From positions 1,568,001 through 1,632,000 of the forward strand of contig NZ_WTYW01000001.1 in the NCBI RefSeq assembly GCF_009827635.1: 64,000 nt of DNA, given 5' to 3'. The notes beneath the pieces were generated by a model that saw only the letters and a program-made list of their open reading frames with translations, searched no databases and was not told the DNA's origin. A program made the translations under genes and the position numbers. Numbering within the stretch: the stretch's first letter is position 1; each line of letters starts with the position of its first letter. The DNA is from Parapontixanthobacter aurantiacus. GTDB taxonomy: Bacteria; Pseudomonadota; Alphaproteobacteria; Sphingomonadales; Sphingomonadaceae. Below, piece after piece: positions 34,600 through 42,177 of the stretch.

Positions 34600-35682
34600 T
34601 TGAGCGACAGGTCGAAGCCTGATCCTGCGTATCCGCCGCAGTCGCAATTGCGCTTCGACGACAGCGCAGCCCGCTTTCGCGGCGCGCACCCGGAAGAAAG
34701 CTTTAGTGGTGCGTCAGGCGTTCTGTTCGAGCAGGCGATGGCTCAGACTCGCATGGCCGTAACGCTCGCCGATCCGAACCAGCCCGACATGCCGCTTGTC
34801 TTCGCGAACCGGGCTTTTCGAGCTTTGACAGGCTACGCGGAGGAAGAGATTATCGGGCGGAACTGCCGGTTCCTTCAGGGGCCTGAAACGTCCTCGCAAA
34901 CGCTGGATCGCATCCGCCGAGCCCTCGAAAAAGAAGACGTCGTCGTCGTTGAACTGCTGAACTATCGAAAAGACGGTTCGAGTTTCTGGAACGCGCTTCA
35001 TATCGGTCCGATCTACAACGCGAAGGGCGATCTGGTTTACTTCTTCGGCAGCCAGTGGGACGTATCGGACGTGCGCGCCGCCCGCGATGAGGAAAGGCAG
35101 GCGCGCCTGATCGCCCGCGAATTGTCGCACCGTATGAAAAACATGTTCTCGGTCATTTCCGGAATCGTGAACATTACGGGAAGGACACGCGGCGTTCGCG
35201 ACGAGGCCGCAGAAATCAATTCGCGGATTCACGCGCTAGGCCGGGCCTATGAAACGACGCTCGACGACGCGACGATGGATCGCATCGACATCGCCGAAGC
35301 GATCCACGCCACACTCGACCCCTACGCCGTCGACCGGCAACGCCTCTTGTTCAAGGGCACGAAGACAAAGGTTCCGTTCGCCACGATTTCGGTAGTCAGT
35401 ATACTGCTGCACGAATTGGCCAACAACGCCCTCAAATACGGAGCGTGGTCGAACGACACGGGACAGGTCGTGCTGGACTGGCATTGCGATGAGGCGACCG
35501 ACGAACTGATCATCGACTGGCGCGAATCGGGCGGACCGCCCCTCGATGCCAGGAATATCGAGCCGGGTGCGGGCAGCGCGATCATCGAACGATTGCTGGG
35601 CAACGGACGCGGTACGATCGAACGCGATTTCGCTTCCGATGGCCTGAAAGCGCTTATCTCGATCGCCTTGAAAGGAACATGA
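34600..35682 (+). CDS. LOV-domain blue-light sensor histidine kinase
   Basis: A 360-residue soluble photosensor kinase. An N-terminal LOV domain (about residues 45-160) has the photoactive cysteine at residue 89 in GRNCRFLQGPE and the following NYRKDGSSFWN and YFFGSQWDVSD motifs. An HWE/HisKA_2-type kinase follows: phospho-acceptor His177 in ELSHRMKNMF, N-box HELANNALKYGA, and a G-rich GPPL segment. I placed the start at TTG 34600 after a GGGGG ribosome-binding site; TTG 34582 is an alternative. It is close in design to the Erythrobacter EL346/EL368 kinases, with no transmembrane segment. Confidence 0.93.
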   Translation: MSDRSKPDPAYPPQSQLRFDDSAARFRGAHPEESFSGASGVLFEQAMAQTRMAVTLADPNQPDMPLVFANRAFRALTGYAEEEIIGRNCRFLQGPETSSQTLDRIRRALEKEDVVVVELLNYRKDGSSFWNALHIGPIYNAKGDLVYFFGSQWDVSDVRAARDEERQARLIARELSHRMKNMFSVISGIVNITGRTRGVRDEAAEINSRIHALGRAYETTLDDATMDRIDIAEAIHATLDPYAVDRQRLLFKGTKTKVPFATISVVSILLHELANNALKYGAWSNDTGQVVLDWHCDEATDELIIDWRESGGPPLDARNIEPGAGSAIIERLLGNGRGTIERDFASDGLKALISIALKGT

Positions 35683-36050
35683 TTATCAATCGCGAATGTG
35701 TGCTGTTGCTGCTGGATGACGAACCGCTGATTCTCATGGATTTGGAATTCGCCGCCGAGGATCTCGGCTGCAAGGTTTTCGCCGCGAGTTCTCTCAATCA
35801 GGGACTCGAATTGCTGCGCGAGAATGGGCAAACTATCGAGGCTGCCGTCCTCGACGTTACGCTGCAGGACGGCGATACCTGCCTGCCGCTTGCCCGAAAG
35901 CTGGAAGAGGCCGACATTCCCTACATCATTCACTCGGGCGATCTCGATCGTCACGACGAGCAGATCCGCGCACTTGACGCGCCGCTCATCGCGAAGCCCG
36001 CTTCCGCGACCAAGGTCATCGAAGCGGCGAAAGCGCGCCGAAAGAGTTGA
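35679..36050 (+). CDS. Single-domain response regulator, LovR-like
   Basis: A 123-residue receiver domain with no output domain. The acidic pair DDEP is near residue 13, the phospho-acceptor is Asp59 (AAVLDVTLQDGD), and IAKPAS carries the conserved Lys. The ATG overlaps the LOV kinase stop by four bases. Such stand-alone receivers next to LOV kinases (LovR in Caulobacter, EL_LovR in Erythrobacter) drain phosphate from the light signal that reaches PhyR and EcfG. That role is inferred from synteny. Confidence 0.92.
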   Translation: MIINRECVLLLLDDEPLILMDLEFAAEDLGCKVFAASSLNQGLELLRENGQTIEAAVLDVTLQDGDTCLPLARKLEEADIPYIIHSGDLDRHDEQIRALDAPLIAKPASATKVIEAAKARRKS

Positions 36051-36072
36051 CCGCGCGCTTGATGCCTGTCCG

Positions 36073-37488
36073 TTAGTAGAGGGCCGGCGCTTCCCGCTGC
36101 AATCTGTTCGGCCGTGCCGGTTGCAACGCCTCTAGGGTCGGCGCAACGCTTCTTGCGCCCTGCTGACCCGGTACCGACGCGGTCGCGGGACAGCCTCGAC
36201 CTCCGAGGAAATCGAGCGCGGTCGAAATGGAGTCTTCAGTGGCGTTGCCCAGTTGGACGGCAATCTCGTCATCCGCGCGGCAGAAGTTCGGAACCACCGA
36301 ACCCAGACCACCGAAATAGTCTCCATTGCCGTCGGCATTCACCGTGCGGAAGGCCACGATGCGGAAACGATCATCGCACGCTTCCCGGTCAACGGCGATC
36401 TGTCCGACCGGCTTGCCATAGGTATTGGAGCCGATCAGCGCCAGATTATCTCCGAGATAGGGTATGAAGGCATTCGTCACGAGTTCCGACGCGGACGCCG
36501 TGCTGCGCGTGCCGATGACGGCGAGCTTCGTGACATCGATAGCTTCGGGCTGCGACTGGAAGCGGTAGGTCGAATTCTCGCTCGAAAGCGCTTCGCTGAA
36601 TTCCGTCCTGCTGAAAACCTGGTTGGTTCGGTTGCGCGCGAGCAGGTCGCCGAGCAACTCTGCAAGTCGAACGAGGCCGCCCCCGTTGTAACGAAGGTCG
36701 AGAATGACTTCCGTCACCCCGGCGGACCGGAACTGCGCGAATGCGGCCCGCAGGTCGTCCTCGGCCGTTTCCGCAATGAATGTCCGCAGGTTGAGATAGC
36801 CGACCTGGCGGCCGCCATCGTTGAAAATGCGCACGCCATAACGGTCGGAAACCGGATCGAGATTGTATTCGGCCTTCGTCACGCTGATCTCACGGCTCAC
36901 ACCGCTATTGTCGATGATCTGGAACGTTCGGGTGACGCCCGGCTCCGGTGGACCGAGCGAGGAATCGAGCGTCCCATCGGCAAGCCGGGCCGCTACCGAA
37001 CGGCCCTGAATCGCGGTAATCTGGACGCCTCGGTCGAGACCGGCAGAGAACCCCGGAGCGTTCTCGAACGCTTCGGTTACGAATAGACGATCGTTCTCGT
37101 CGAAGGCGAGGCGGATCCCGAAACCGGCATTGGACCCGGAATTGATGAGTTCGTTCTCTTCCTCAATCGAAGTTATGTAGGTGAAGAAATTGTCGCGCCC
37201 TTCCGCTCTTGCCGGCGCGACGAGGGCGTCGATATAGCTTTGCAGATCGCTGTAGGCCGCCGGATCGACGGTGTTGTCGATGAGGTTCGGATAAAGGTAA
37301 TATTCGTTCAGCTGCTGCGACACCCAGGTCTTGCGCGCAGCGAGAGAACAGTCGTTAGCCGCGGGAGGCTGCGAAGTCGGCGTCGGGCTCGGCTTACCGC
37401 CCGTCCGGTTATCGGTGCCCGATCCTCCGCCGCAAGCGACGACGGCGAAGGCCGATACGGCCGACACCAGAAAACGACCCAGTTTCAT
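36073..37488 (-). CDS. S41-family peptidase lipoprotein (C-terminal processing protease-like)
   Basis: A 471-residue secreted lipoprotein peptidase. Lipobox AVVAC is followed by a GGGSG/Pro-Thr linker. A PDZ-like region lies around AGFGIRLAFDENDRLFVTEAFENAPGFSAGL. The catalytic part has YNGGGLV, the Ser motif TRSTASASELV and the Lys in YGKPVGQ. It should cleave C-termini in the periplasm or at the cell surface. It is convergent with the response regulator gene. The start at 37488 (MKLGRFLVSAV) gives the signal peptide; an upstream ATG adds an Arg/His leader. Confidence 0.88.
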   Translation of the reverse strand: MKLGRFLVSAVSAFAVVACGGGSGTDNRTGGKPSPTPTSQPPAANDCSLAARKTWVSQQLNEYYLYPNLIDNTVDPAAYSDLQSYIDALVAPARAEGRDNFFTYITSIEEENELINSGSNAGFGIRLAFDENDRLFVTEAFENAPGFSAGLDRGVQITAIQGRSVAARLADGTLDSSLGPPEPGVTRTFQIIDNSGVSREISVTKAEYNLDPVSDRYGVRIFNDGGRQVGYLNLRTFIAETAEDDLRAAFAQFRSAGVTEVILDLRYNGGGLVRLAELLGDLLARNRTNQVFSRTEFSEALSSENSTYRFQSQPEAIDVTKLAVIGTRSTASASELVTNAFIPYLGDNLALIGSNTYGKPVGQIAVDREACDDRFRIVAFRTVNADGNGDYFGGLGSVVPNFCRADDEIAVQLGNATEDSISTALDFLGGRGCPATASVPGQQGARSVAPTLEALQPARPNRLQREAPALY

Positions 37489-37727
37489 TGCGAACCCCTC
37501 AATGCTTCGATGCAGACGCATCGGCTGGATACGACACGACGCTACAGTCCCATGCTGCGGTTAATATGTTGCTGCATGAACGCCTGCTGAGCAAGAGCGA
37601 AACGACGCATCCGCCTTCGGGCGTCGAAGTGGTGCATAGATGCCGCGAAAGCGGGCGGCCGGGGCTGCAAAGGTGGCGCAATCCGTCTAGGTGGAGATAT
37701 GGAAGAGAATAACCGGGACAGATACGA

Positions 37728-38333
37728 ATGACACGACCACAGCCTGATTGGATCGTTGCCGCGATCGGTGGCAAGCCGACCAACGGCAAGCTCGCCATCG
37801 AGGAACTGGGTGAGGAAAAGACCTATGGGCGCGCGGGCTTTTCGCTGAGCAGTCCGGCCTTCGGCAATGGCGACCTGCTCGATCCGTCCTTTACGGCCGG
37901 CGAGGAAGATGCAGTGGCTCCGCCGCTGGAATGGACCGCGCCCCCTCCGACGGCGCAGGAACTGGTCATCATCGTCGAGGATGGCGATGGCCCGGCTGAC
38001 AAGGACGGCAATGCGCAATGCCACTGGCTCGTCTGGGGCCTTCCGGGACAGAAGGGCATGATGCTCGAAGGAGAGACCCCGCCGCGAGTAGGTAAGAACG
38101 CCAAGGGCAATTCCGAATGGCTTCTGCCAGACCCCCCCGAGGACGATTCCGCGCATCGCTACATCTTTCAGATATTTGCGGTCGACCTGCCGCTCGTCGA
38201 ACTGCCAGGTGCGAACCGCGCGCAGGTCTTGCAGTCGATCAGGAACAGCGTAGTGGCTAGCGCACTGGTCGTAGGAAAATTCGCCGCAGTCGACAACGAG
38301 GACGAGGGCGACTGGGACGATCTCGACGAATAA
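37728..38333 (+). CDS. YbhB/YbcL family PEBP protein (copy 2)
   Basis: A 201-residue PEBP-fold protein. It has FSLSSPAFGNGDLLDPSFTAG, APPLEWTAPPPTAQELVIIVED, then QCHWLVWGLPG with the family His-Trp pair, and a late RYIFQIFAVDLPL. It shares its N-terminal layout with the copy at 32114-32677 but has a different pocket and an acidic tail (DNEDEGDWDDLDE). The SWIB gene follows after 53 bases and is probably co-transcribed. Confidence 0.88.
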   Translation: MTRPQPDWIVAAIGGKPTNGKLAIEELGEEKTYGRAGFSLSSPAFGNGDLLDPSFTAGEEDAVAPPLEWTAPPPTAQELVIIVEDGDGPADKDGNAQCHWLVWGLPGQKGMMLEGETPPRVGKNAKGNSEWLLPDPPEDDSAHRYIFQIFAVDLPLVELPGANRAQVLQSIRNSVVASALVVGKFAAVDNEDEGDWDDLDE

Positions 38334-38386
38334 ATTCAATTCGCCGCTCGGTTGGTCCGACGGCTTTTCAAGGAAGGACAAATCGA

Positions 38387-38638
38387 ATGGCTGGCAAGAA
38401 CAACGCCCTGCAAAAGGAAGTCACACTGTCACCTGAACTCGAGAACGTGGTCGGGAAGGGTCCGATGACCCGCGCCCAGGTCACCTCGAAAGTCTGGGAA
38501 TACATCAAGAAGCATGACCTTCAGGATTCCAAGGACAAGCGTCAGATCAACCCTGACGACGAGCTTGGGAAAGTCATCGGCAAGGACCAGATTTCCATGT
38601 TCAAGATGACGGCCGCCGTTTCGAAGCATCTCAGCTAG
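38387..38638 (+). CDS. SWIB/MDM2-domain protein
   Basis: An 83-residue protein that is essentially one SWIB domain: LSPELENVVGKGPMTRAQVTSKVWEYIKKHDLQDSKDKR, then PDDELGKVIGK and MFKMTAAVSKHL. Eukaryotic SWIB domains act in chromatin remodelling; the bacterial ones (also in Chlamydia) have no settled role but may bind the nucleoid or proteins. Its stop overlaps the convergent DoxX gene by four bases. Confidence 0.93.
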   Translation: MAGKNNALQKEVTLSPELENVVGKGPMTRAQVTSKVWEYIKKHDLQDSKDKRQINPDDELGKVIGKDQISMFKMTAAVSKHLS

Positions 38639-39051
38639 GCGCGAGGCTCACGGGTTCGGCGAAACGGCCAGTCGGTCGCTTCGCCGACCCACAAGGCGAG
38701 CCAGATCAGCATGGGCTGCGCGATCATGCGCGGAATATGATAGACCAGCCCTGCTCCGCCAGAAGGCTTGCCCAAATCGATCAGCATGTGGTTCACATTC
38801 GCTGGCCAGACGCACAGGGCGTAGAGCGCCAGACCGACACCGGCAGCCTTCCGCAAACGGTGAGACCATGGCTGGATGAGCGCCGCAGCTCCGGCTAATT
38901 CAGCTACTCCGGTCAGAAGCACGACCTCGCGCGCAAAAGGGATGGCTGCCGGCATGATCGAGAGGAACGGGTCCGGCATTACGAGATGCAGGATGCCGGC
39001 GACCGCATAGAATAGCGCGAGAAGCGCACGCAGGACGGCGCGAACCATCAA
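38635..39051 (-). CDS. DoxX-family membrane protein
   Basis: A 138-residue protein with four hydrophobic helices, matching the DoxX family layout: LALFYAVAGILHLVMPDPF, the first conserved block; REVVLLTGVAELAGAAALI, the second; and a C-terminal helix. DoxX-type proteins are linked to redox homeostasis. It ends the minus-strand operon DUF427-DUF3253-DoxX, each gene coupled by four-base overlaps. Confidence 0.85.
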   Translation of the reverse strand: MMVRAVLRALLALFYAVAGILHLVMPDPFLSIMPAAIPFAREVVLLTGVAELAGAAALIQPWSHRLRKAAGVGLALYALCVWPANVNHMLIDLGKPSGGAGLVYHIPRMIAQPMLIWLALWVGEATDWPFRRTREPRA

Positions 39052-39293
39052 TTCGCAGGACGCGAAATGCGGTAAGGCCCACGGCGTTCGTCCAGCGCCT
39101 CACCCTTCCAGCTGATCAAGACTTTTCCTTCGTTCAGCAGATCATCGACAGCCGCGTGAACGTCGCTCATTCTCTTTTGCCAATCCCCGGACGGTCCGGC
39201 AAGTTCGCGGGCCACCTCGCTCGGACACACTGTCTTCCTCTTCCCGCGCTTCGCCAGCATCCCGTGAACCGCAGCATGCGCTTCGTTGCTCAC
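39048..39293 (-). CDS. DUF3253 small protein
   Basis: An 81-residue winged-helix-like protein of the DUF3253 family. Its pattern is CPSEVARELAGPSGDWQKRMSDVHAAVDDLLNEGKVLISWKG, ending RGPYRISRP, the typical C-terminus. DNA binding is suggested by the fold but not shown. It overlaps the DUF427 stop and the DoxX start by four bases each, so the three are translated together. Confidence 0.88.
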   Translation of the reverse strand: MSNEAHAAVHGMLAKRGKRKTVCPSEVARELAGPSGDWQKRMSDVHAAVDDLLNEGKVLISWKGEALDERRGPYRISRPAN

Positions 39294-39580
39294 TCTTTCT
39301 CGACCTCGACGCCCTTCCAGAAAGCGATGCGGTTCTTGATCTGGCTCGCTGCATCTTTCGGATCGGGATAGTACCAGGCACCGTCGTGCAATGTTTCACC
39401 GTCCACTTTCAGATCGTGATAGCGCGCCGTGCCTTTCCAGGGGCATTCGCTCGTTGTGTCGCTGTCTTGCAGGACTTCGGCCGATACGTCCTCGAGTGGG
39501 AAATAATGGTTCTGCTCCACCACCACGGTATCGTCGCTTTCTGCGATCGTCCTACCGTTCCATTTCGCGCGTACAGTCAT
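39290..39580 (-). CDS. DUF427 protein
   Basis: A 96-residue DUF427 protein: VRAKWNGRTIAESDDTVVVEQNHYFPLEDV, then SECPWKGTARYHDLKVDGETL and AWYYPDPKDAASQIKNRIAFW. The cysteine-tryptophan-lysine-glycine motif is the family hallmark. The function is unknown. It is first in the operon. A weak EcfG-like site (GGATA-N16-CGTT, 39623-39647, minus) lies about 43 bases upstream. Confidence 0.9.
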   Translation of the reverse strand: MTVRAKWNGRTIAESDDTVVVEQNHYFPLEDVSAEVLQDSDTTSECPWKGTARYHDLKVDGETLHDGAWYYPDPKDAASQIKNRIAFWKGVEVEKE

Positions 39581-39683
39581 GGATAGCTCCTTTCACGAAA
39601 ACCCGAATGTAGCTAAGGACGAAACGAGCGGGAAAGTCTTCGTATCCTGCCCGTTCGCCCTGTTCGATCTTGGAGTTCCTACC

Positions 39684-40982
39684 TTGCCACGTAGCCTCGC
39701 CCTGCCGCTTCGCCTCGCAGCTTCTTTCGCATTGCTCGCAGCCATCGTTCCGACGGCCCTGCACGCGCAGGAAGTCGACGAGCAGACCGCGCGCAGGATT
39801 GCCGAGAGAGCGCTCGAACGTGCGCCCGTGTTCGACGGGCACAACGATGTTCCCTGGCAGTTGCGCGGACGATACGAGAACCGGCTCGCCGATTTCGACT
39901 TCGCCGATACGAGCAATACGGCGGACCCGGCGAACGACCGCGCGGCCATGCACACCGACCTTGCGCGACTTCGGCAAGGAAAGGTCGGAGCGCAATTCTG
40001 GTCGGTCTACGTCCCCGTCAGCTTCGAAGAACCCGAGGCCGTCAAGGCGACGCTGGAGCAAATCGACGTCACCCGCCGTCTGATCGCCCGCTATCCCGAC
40101 GACCTTGCCTTCGCCACCTCGGCAAAGGATGTCGAAGAAGCTGTCCGGGCGGGCAGGATCGCGTCCCTCATGGGGATGGAAGGCGGCCATTCGATCGGTG
40201 CCGATCTGGGCGTGCTACGGCAGATGTACGCCCTCGGCGTGCGCTACATGACGCTGACGCACTCGCGAAACACGGGCTGGGCGGACAGTGCGACCGACAC
40301 GCCCGTTCACGGGGGCCTAAGTGACTTCGGCAAGGATGTCGTGCGCGAAATGAACCGGATCGGGATGCTCGTCGACCTCAGCCACGTAAGCGAGGAAACG
40401 ATGAGCGATGCCCTCGACGTTGCCGTGGCTCCGGTCATCTTCAGCCATTCCGGCGCGCGTGCGATCAATGGGCATCCGCGCAACGTTCCGGACACGATTC
40501 TGCGAAGGTTGCCGCAGAATGGCGGCGTCGTGATGGTCGTCGGCTTGCCGGCCTATCTCAACGAGGACTTGCGGCAGTGGAACGCCCGCAAGGCAGCGGA
40601 GGAAGCGCGCCTCGACGCACTTTACCAGGGCCAGCCTACTTCACGAGAGGAGGCTCTGGCCACTTGGCTTTCCGGCAACCCAACACCCGAAGCCACGATC
40701 GCCGACATGGCAGATCACATCGACCATGTTCGCGCAGTGGCAGGTATCGACCATATCGGCATCGGCGGCGACTACGACGGGATGCCGAGCGGACCGGTCG
40801 GAATGGAGGACGTGTCCGGCTATCCCGCGCTGTTCGTCGAACTCGCACGCCGCGGCTATTCGCAGCGCGACCTGGAAAAGATCGCTTTCACCAACGCTCT
40901 GCGCGCAATGCGCGAAGCAGAGCGATACGCGGCAACGCAGGGGGCGAGCAATCCGTTGGAAACACGCGGCCCCGCCCTCTGA
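39684..40982 (+). CDS. Secreted membrane-dipeptidase-like zinc hydrolase
   Basis: A 432-residue M19-family (renal dipeptidase) protein. The signal peptide runs from TTG 39684 (PRSLALPLRLAASFALLAA, ending ALHAQ). Zinc-ligand motifs are DGHNDVPWQ (His/Asp), GMEGGHSIG (Glu), SHVSEETM and SHSGARAI (His). A GIGGDYDGM motif lies near the C-terminus. It hydrolyses dipeptides, often with D-residues, in the periplasm. A start further upstream would bury the signal in a charged leader. Confidence 0.88.
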   Translation: MPRSLALPLRLAASFALLAAIVPTALHAQEVDEQTARRIAERALERAPVFDGHNDVPWQLRGRYENRLADFDFADTSNTADPANDRAAMHTDLARLRQGKVGAQFWSVYVPVSFEEPEAVKATLEQIDVTRRLIARYPDDLAFATSAKDVEEAVRAGRIASLMGMEGGHSIGADLGVLRQMYALGVRYMTLTHSRNTGWADSATDTPVHGGLSDFGKDVVREMNRIGMLVDLSHVSEETMSDALDVAVAPVIFSHSGARAINGHPRNVPDTILRRLPQNGGVVMVVGLPAYLNEDLRQWNARKAAEEARLDALYQGQPTSREEALATWLSGNPTPEATIADMADHIDHVRAVAGIDHIGIGGDYDGMPSGPVGMEDVSGYPALFVELARRGYSQRDLEKIAFTNALRAMREAERYAATQGASNPLETRGPAL

Positions 40983-40991
40983 GGAGCAACG

Positions 40992-41327
40992 CTAGTCGCT
41001 TTTGCAGGGGTCGTAGCCCCAGTTCATCAGGCTGTATCGCCAGTCGCTATTTTCGACGTCTTCATCCGGCCCCTGTGCCTTGTGCCGATGGATATAACCG
41101 ACGACCTTCTGCATATGTTCGTACTGGTCGTCCGACAGATCATCCTTGTTGGTCCGCTTGATCTCGACGATCCGTTTGCCAGACTTGTGGCCAGTGCTTT
41201 CGCCGTTCTCCTTGTCGCCGACCGACTTAGACTCTTCAGTCTCCAGCCACTCCTTAAGCTCTTTCGGCTGCATGTTCACGGCGTCATAGAAGTCGTCGTA
41301 AACTTCGTCCTTCTTGTCGTCGTCCAT
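40992..41327 (-). CDS. DUF3140 protein
   Basis: A 111-residue acidic, soluble protein of the DUF3140 type. Its pattern is YDDFYDAVNMQPKELKEWLETEES, then GESTGHKSGKRIVEI, then DDQYEHMQKVVGYIHRHKAQ, ending SDWRYSLMNWGYDP. It is the last gene of the operon DUF2945-DUF3008-DUF3140, which is headed by an EcfG-type promoter. The function is unknown; stress-linked by context. Confidence 0.9.
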   Translation of the reverse strand: MDDDKKDEVYDDFYDAVNMQPKELKEWLETEESKSVGDKENGESTGHKSGKRIVEIKRTNKDDLSDDQYEHMQKVVGYIHRHKAQGPDEDVENSDWRYSLMNWGYDPCKSD

Positions 41328-41518
41328 CAGTCGTCGCCCTCCACCTTGTCGGGAAGACCTTCGCGATCGGTGCTGGCGTAATCTTCAAGCTCGTCCTCGG
41401 ACATCGAATCGTACATCTGTTTCGATGCACCCTGAAGCTCGGAGACCTTGGTATCTCCCCGTTTGGCGGAGAGCGCGGCGCCGGCTGCCTTCTGCTGTGC
41501 CTTCGACTTGGCGGGCAT
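41327..41518 (-). CDS. DUF3008 small protein
   Basis: A 63-residue protein with MPAKSKAQQKAAGAALSAKRG and ASKQMYDSMSEDELEDYA, the two halves of the DUF3008 family. It is very basic at the N-terminus and acidic at the C-terminus. Its start and stop touch the neighbouring genes by one base on each side, so it is translationally coupled. The function is unknown. Confidence 0.9.
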   Translation of the reverse strand: MPAKSKAQQKAAGAALSAKRGDTKVSELQGASKQMYDSMSEDELEDYASTDREGLPDKVEGDD

Positions 41519-41745
41519 CAGTCCTGCGCCTCCAGTTCGGACCCGCGCTTCAGAACCTCGTCGCCGTCTTCCTGCTTTATCAGGTAGGCGGGATTGTCCT
41601 CGTCGCCGTCCTTGGTGATTTCCTCACCCTGAAGCGTGCGGGTCACTTCGCGCTCGAAGCGTTCCTTGATCTGGCCCTTGCCCTCGCCATTGCCCCAATT
41701 CCACTTGACGTATTGGTCGGTCTGGAAACTGTTGGAATTGCTCAT
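41518..41745 (-). CDS. DUF2945/HVA1-type small protein
   Basis: A 75-residue protein with VKWNWGNGEGKGQIKERFEREVTRTLQGEEITKDG and NPAYLIKQEDGDEVLKRGSEL, the DUF2945 (HVA1) signature. It resembles a small SH3-like barrel. First gene of a three-gene minus-strand operon. A GGAAC-N17-CGTT promoter lies 33 bases before its start. Confidence 0.9.
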   Translation of the reverse strand: MSNSNSFQTDQYVKWNWGNGEGKGQIKERFEREVTRTLQGEEITKDGDEDNPAYLIKQEDGDEVLKRGSELEAQD

Positions 41746-41777
41746 ATCCGTTACTCCTTGACTGGTAGCGGATAGGG

Positions 41778-41803
41778 AACGGGCAAGTTACTCGACAGGT
41801 TCC
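41778..41803 (-). promoter_or_regulatory. EcfG-type promoter of the DUF2945-DUF3008-DUF3140 operon
   Basis: On the minus strand, GGAAC (41803-41799), 17 bases, CGTT (41781-41778). It overlaps the 3' end of the upstream membrane-protein gene. Confidence 0.65.
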
Positions 41804-42087
41804 GCGATTGGATTGTCCGTCGCGGTATCATCGGCACCCGGTCGATCGTCCGTTTCGAGGATGATCGAATCGGTCGCCTCATCCTCTTCCTGCGACGAGA
41901 TGACGCCGCTTACGGTAGCCTCTTCCTCGATGTCGCCCTGTGTCGACGCACCGATGATCCATACCGCACTGAGCAGGACGATGGTCACCAGCGTTCCGAT
42001 TATAAGAACCCAGCGCACGACGCCTTCCTTGGAGCCTCCGCTCGCCTCAACGTCGCTGACGTGTGTTTCGTCGCCGTCCTGTCGCAT
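41788..42087 (-). CDS. Single-pass membrane protein, acidic
   Basis: A 99-residue protein with a polar N-terminus, one transmembrane helix (about residues 25-47, VLIIGTLVTIVLLSAVWIIG) and a strongly acidic, disordered-looking C-terminus (EEEATVSG, EEDEATDS, DDRPGADDT). I recognise no family. An EcfG-like promoter lies 41 bases upstream, so it probably belongs to the stress regulon. The downstream operon promoter is embedded in its 3' end. Confidence 0.7.
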   Translation of the reverse strand: MRQDGDETHVSDVEASGGSKEGVVRWVLIIGTLVTIVLLSAVWIIGASTQGDIEEEATVSGVISSQEEDEATDSIILETDDRPGADDTATDNPIAEPVE

Positions 42088-42127
42088 TAATTCCCTCCGG
42101 TCGCGTAAGTCTGAAAGTTAGCAAAGA

Positions 42128-42152
42128 TACGGTTTTTCATAAAGCTTGTTCC
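42128..42152 (-). promoter_or_regulatory. EcfG-type promoter of the membrane-protein gene
   Basis: On the minus strand, GGAAC (42152-42148), 16 bases, CGTA (42131-42128), one mismatch. It overlaps the base of the dapD-downstream hairpin. Confidence 0.55.
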
Positions 42153-42172
42153 CCGCGGCGATGAACGCGGGG
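42151..42172 (-). terminator. Hairpin after dapD
   Basis: CCCCGCG (42172-42166 on the minus strand) pairs with CGCGGGG (42157-42151) across eight bases. There is no clear T-run. It is placed just after the dapD stop, so it could separate dapD from the stress genes. Confidence 0.5.
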
Positions 42173-42177
42173 TGCGC

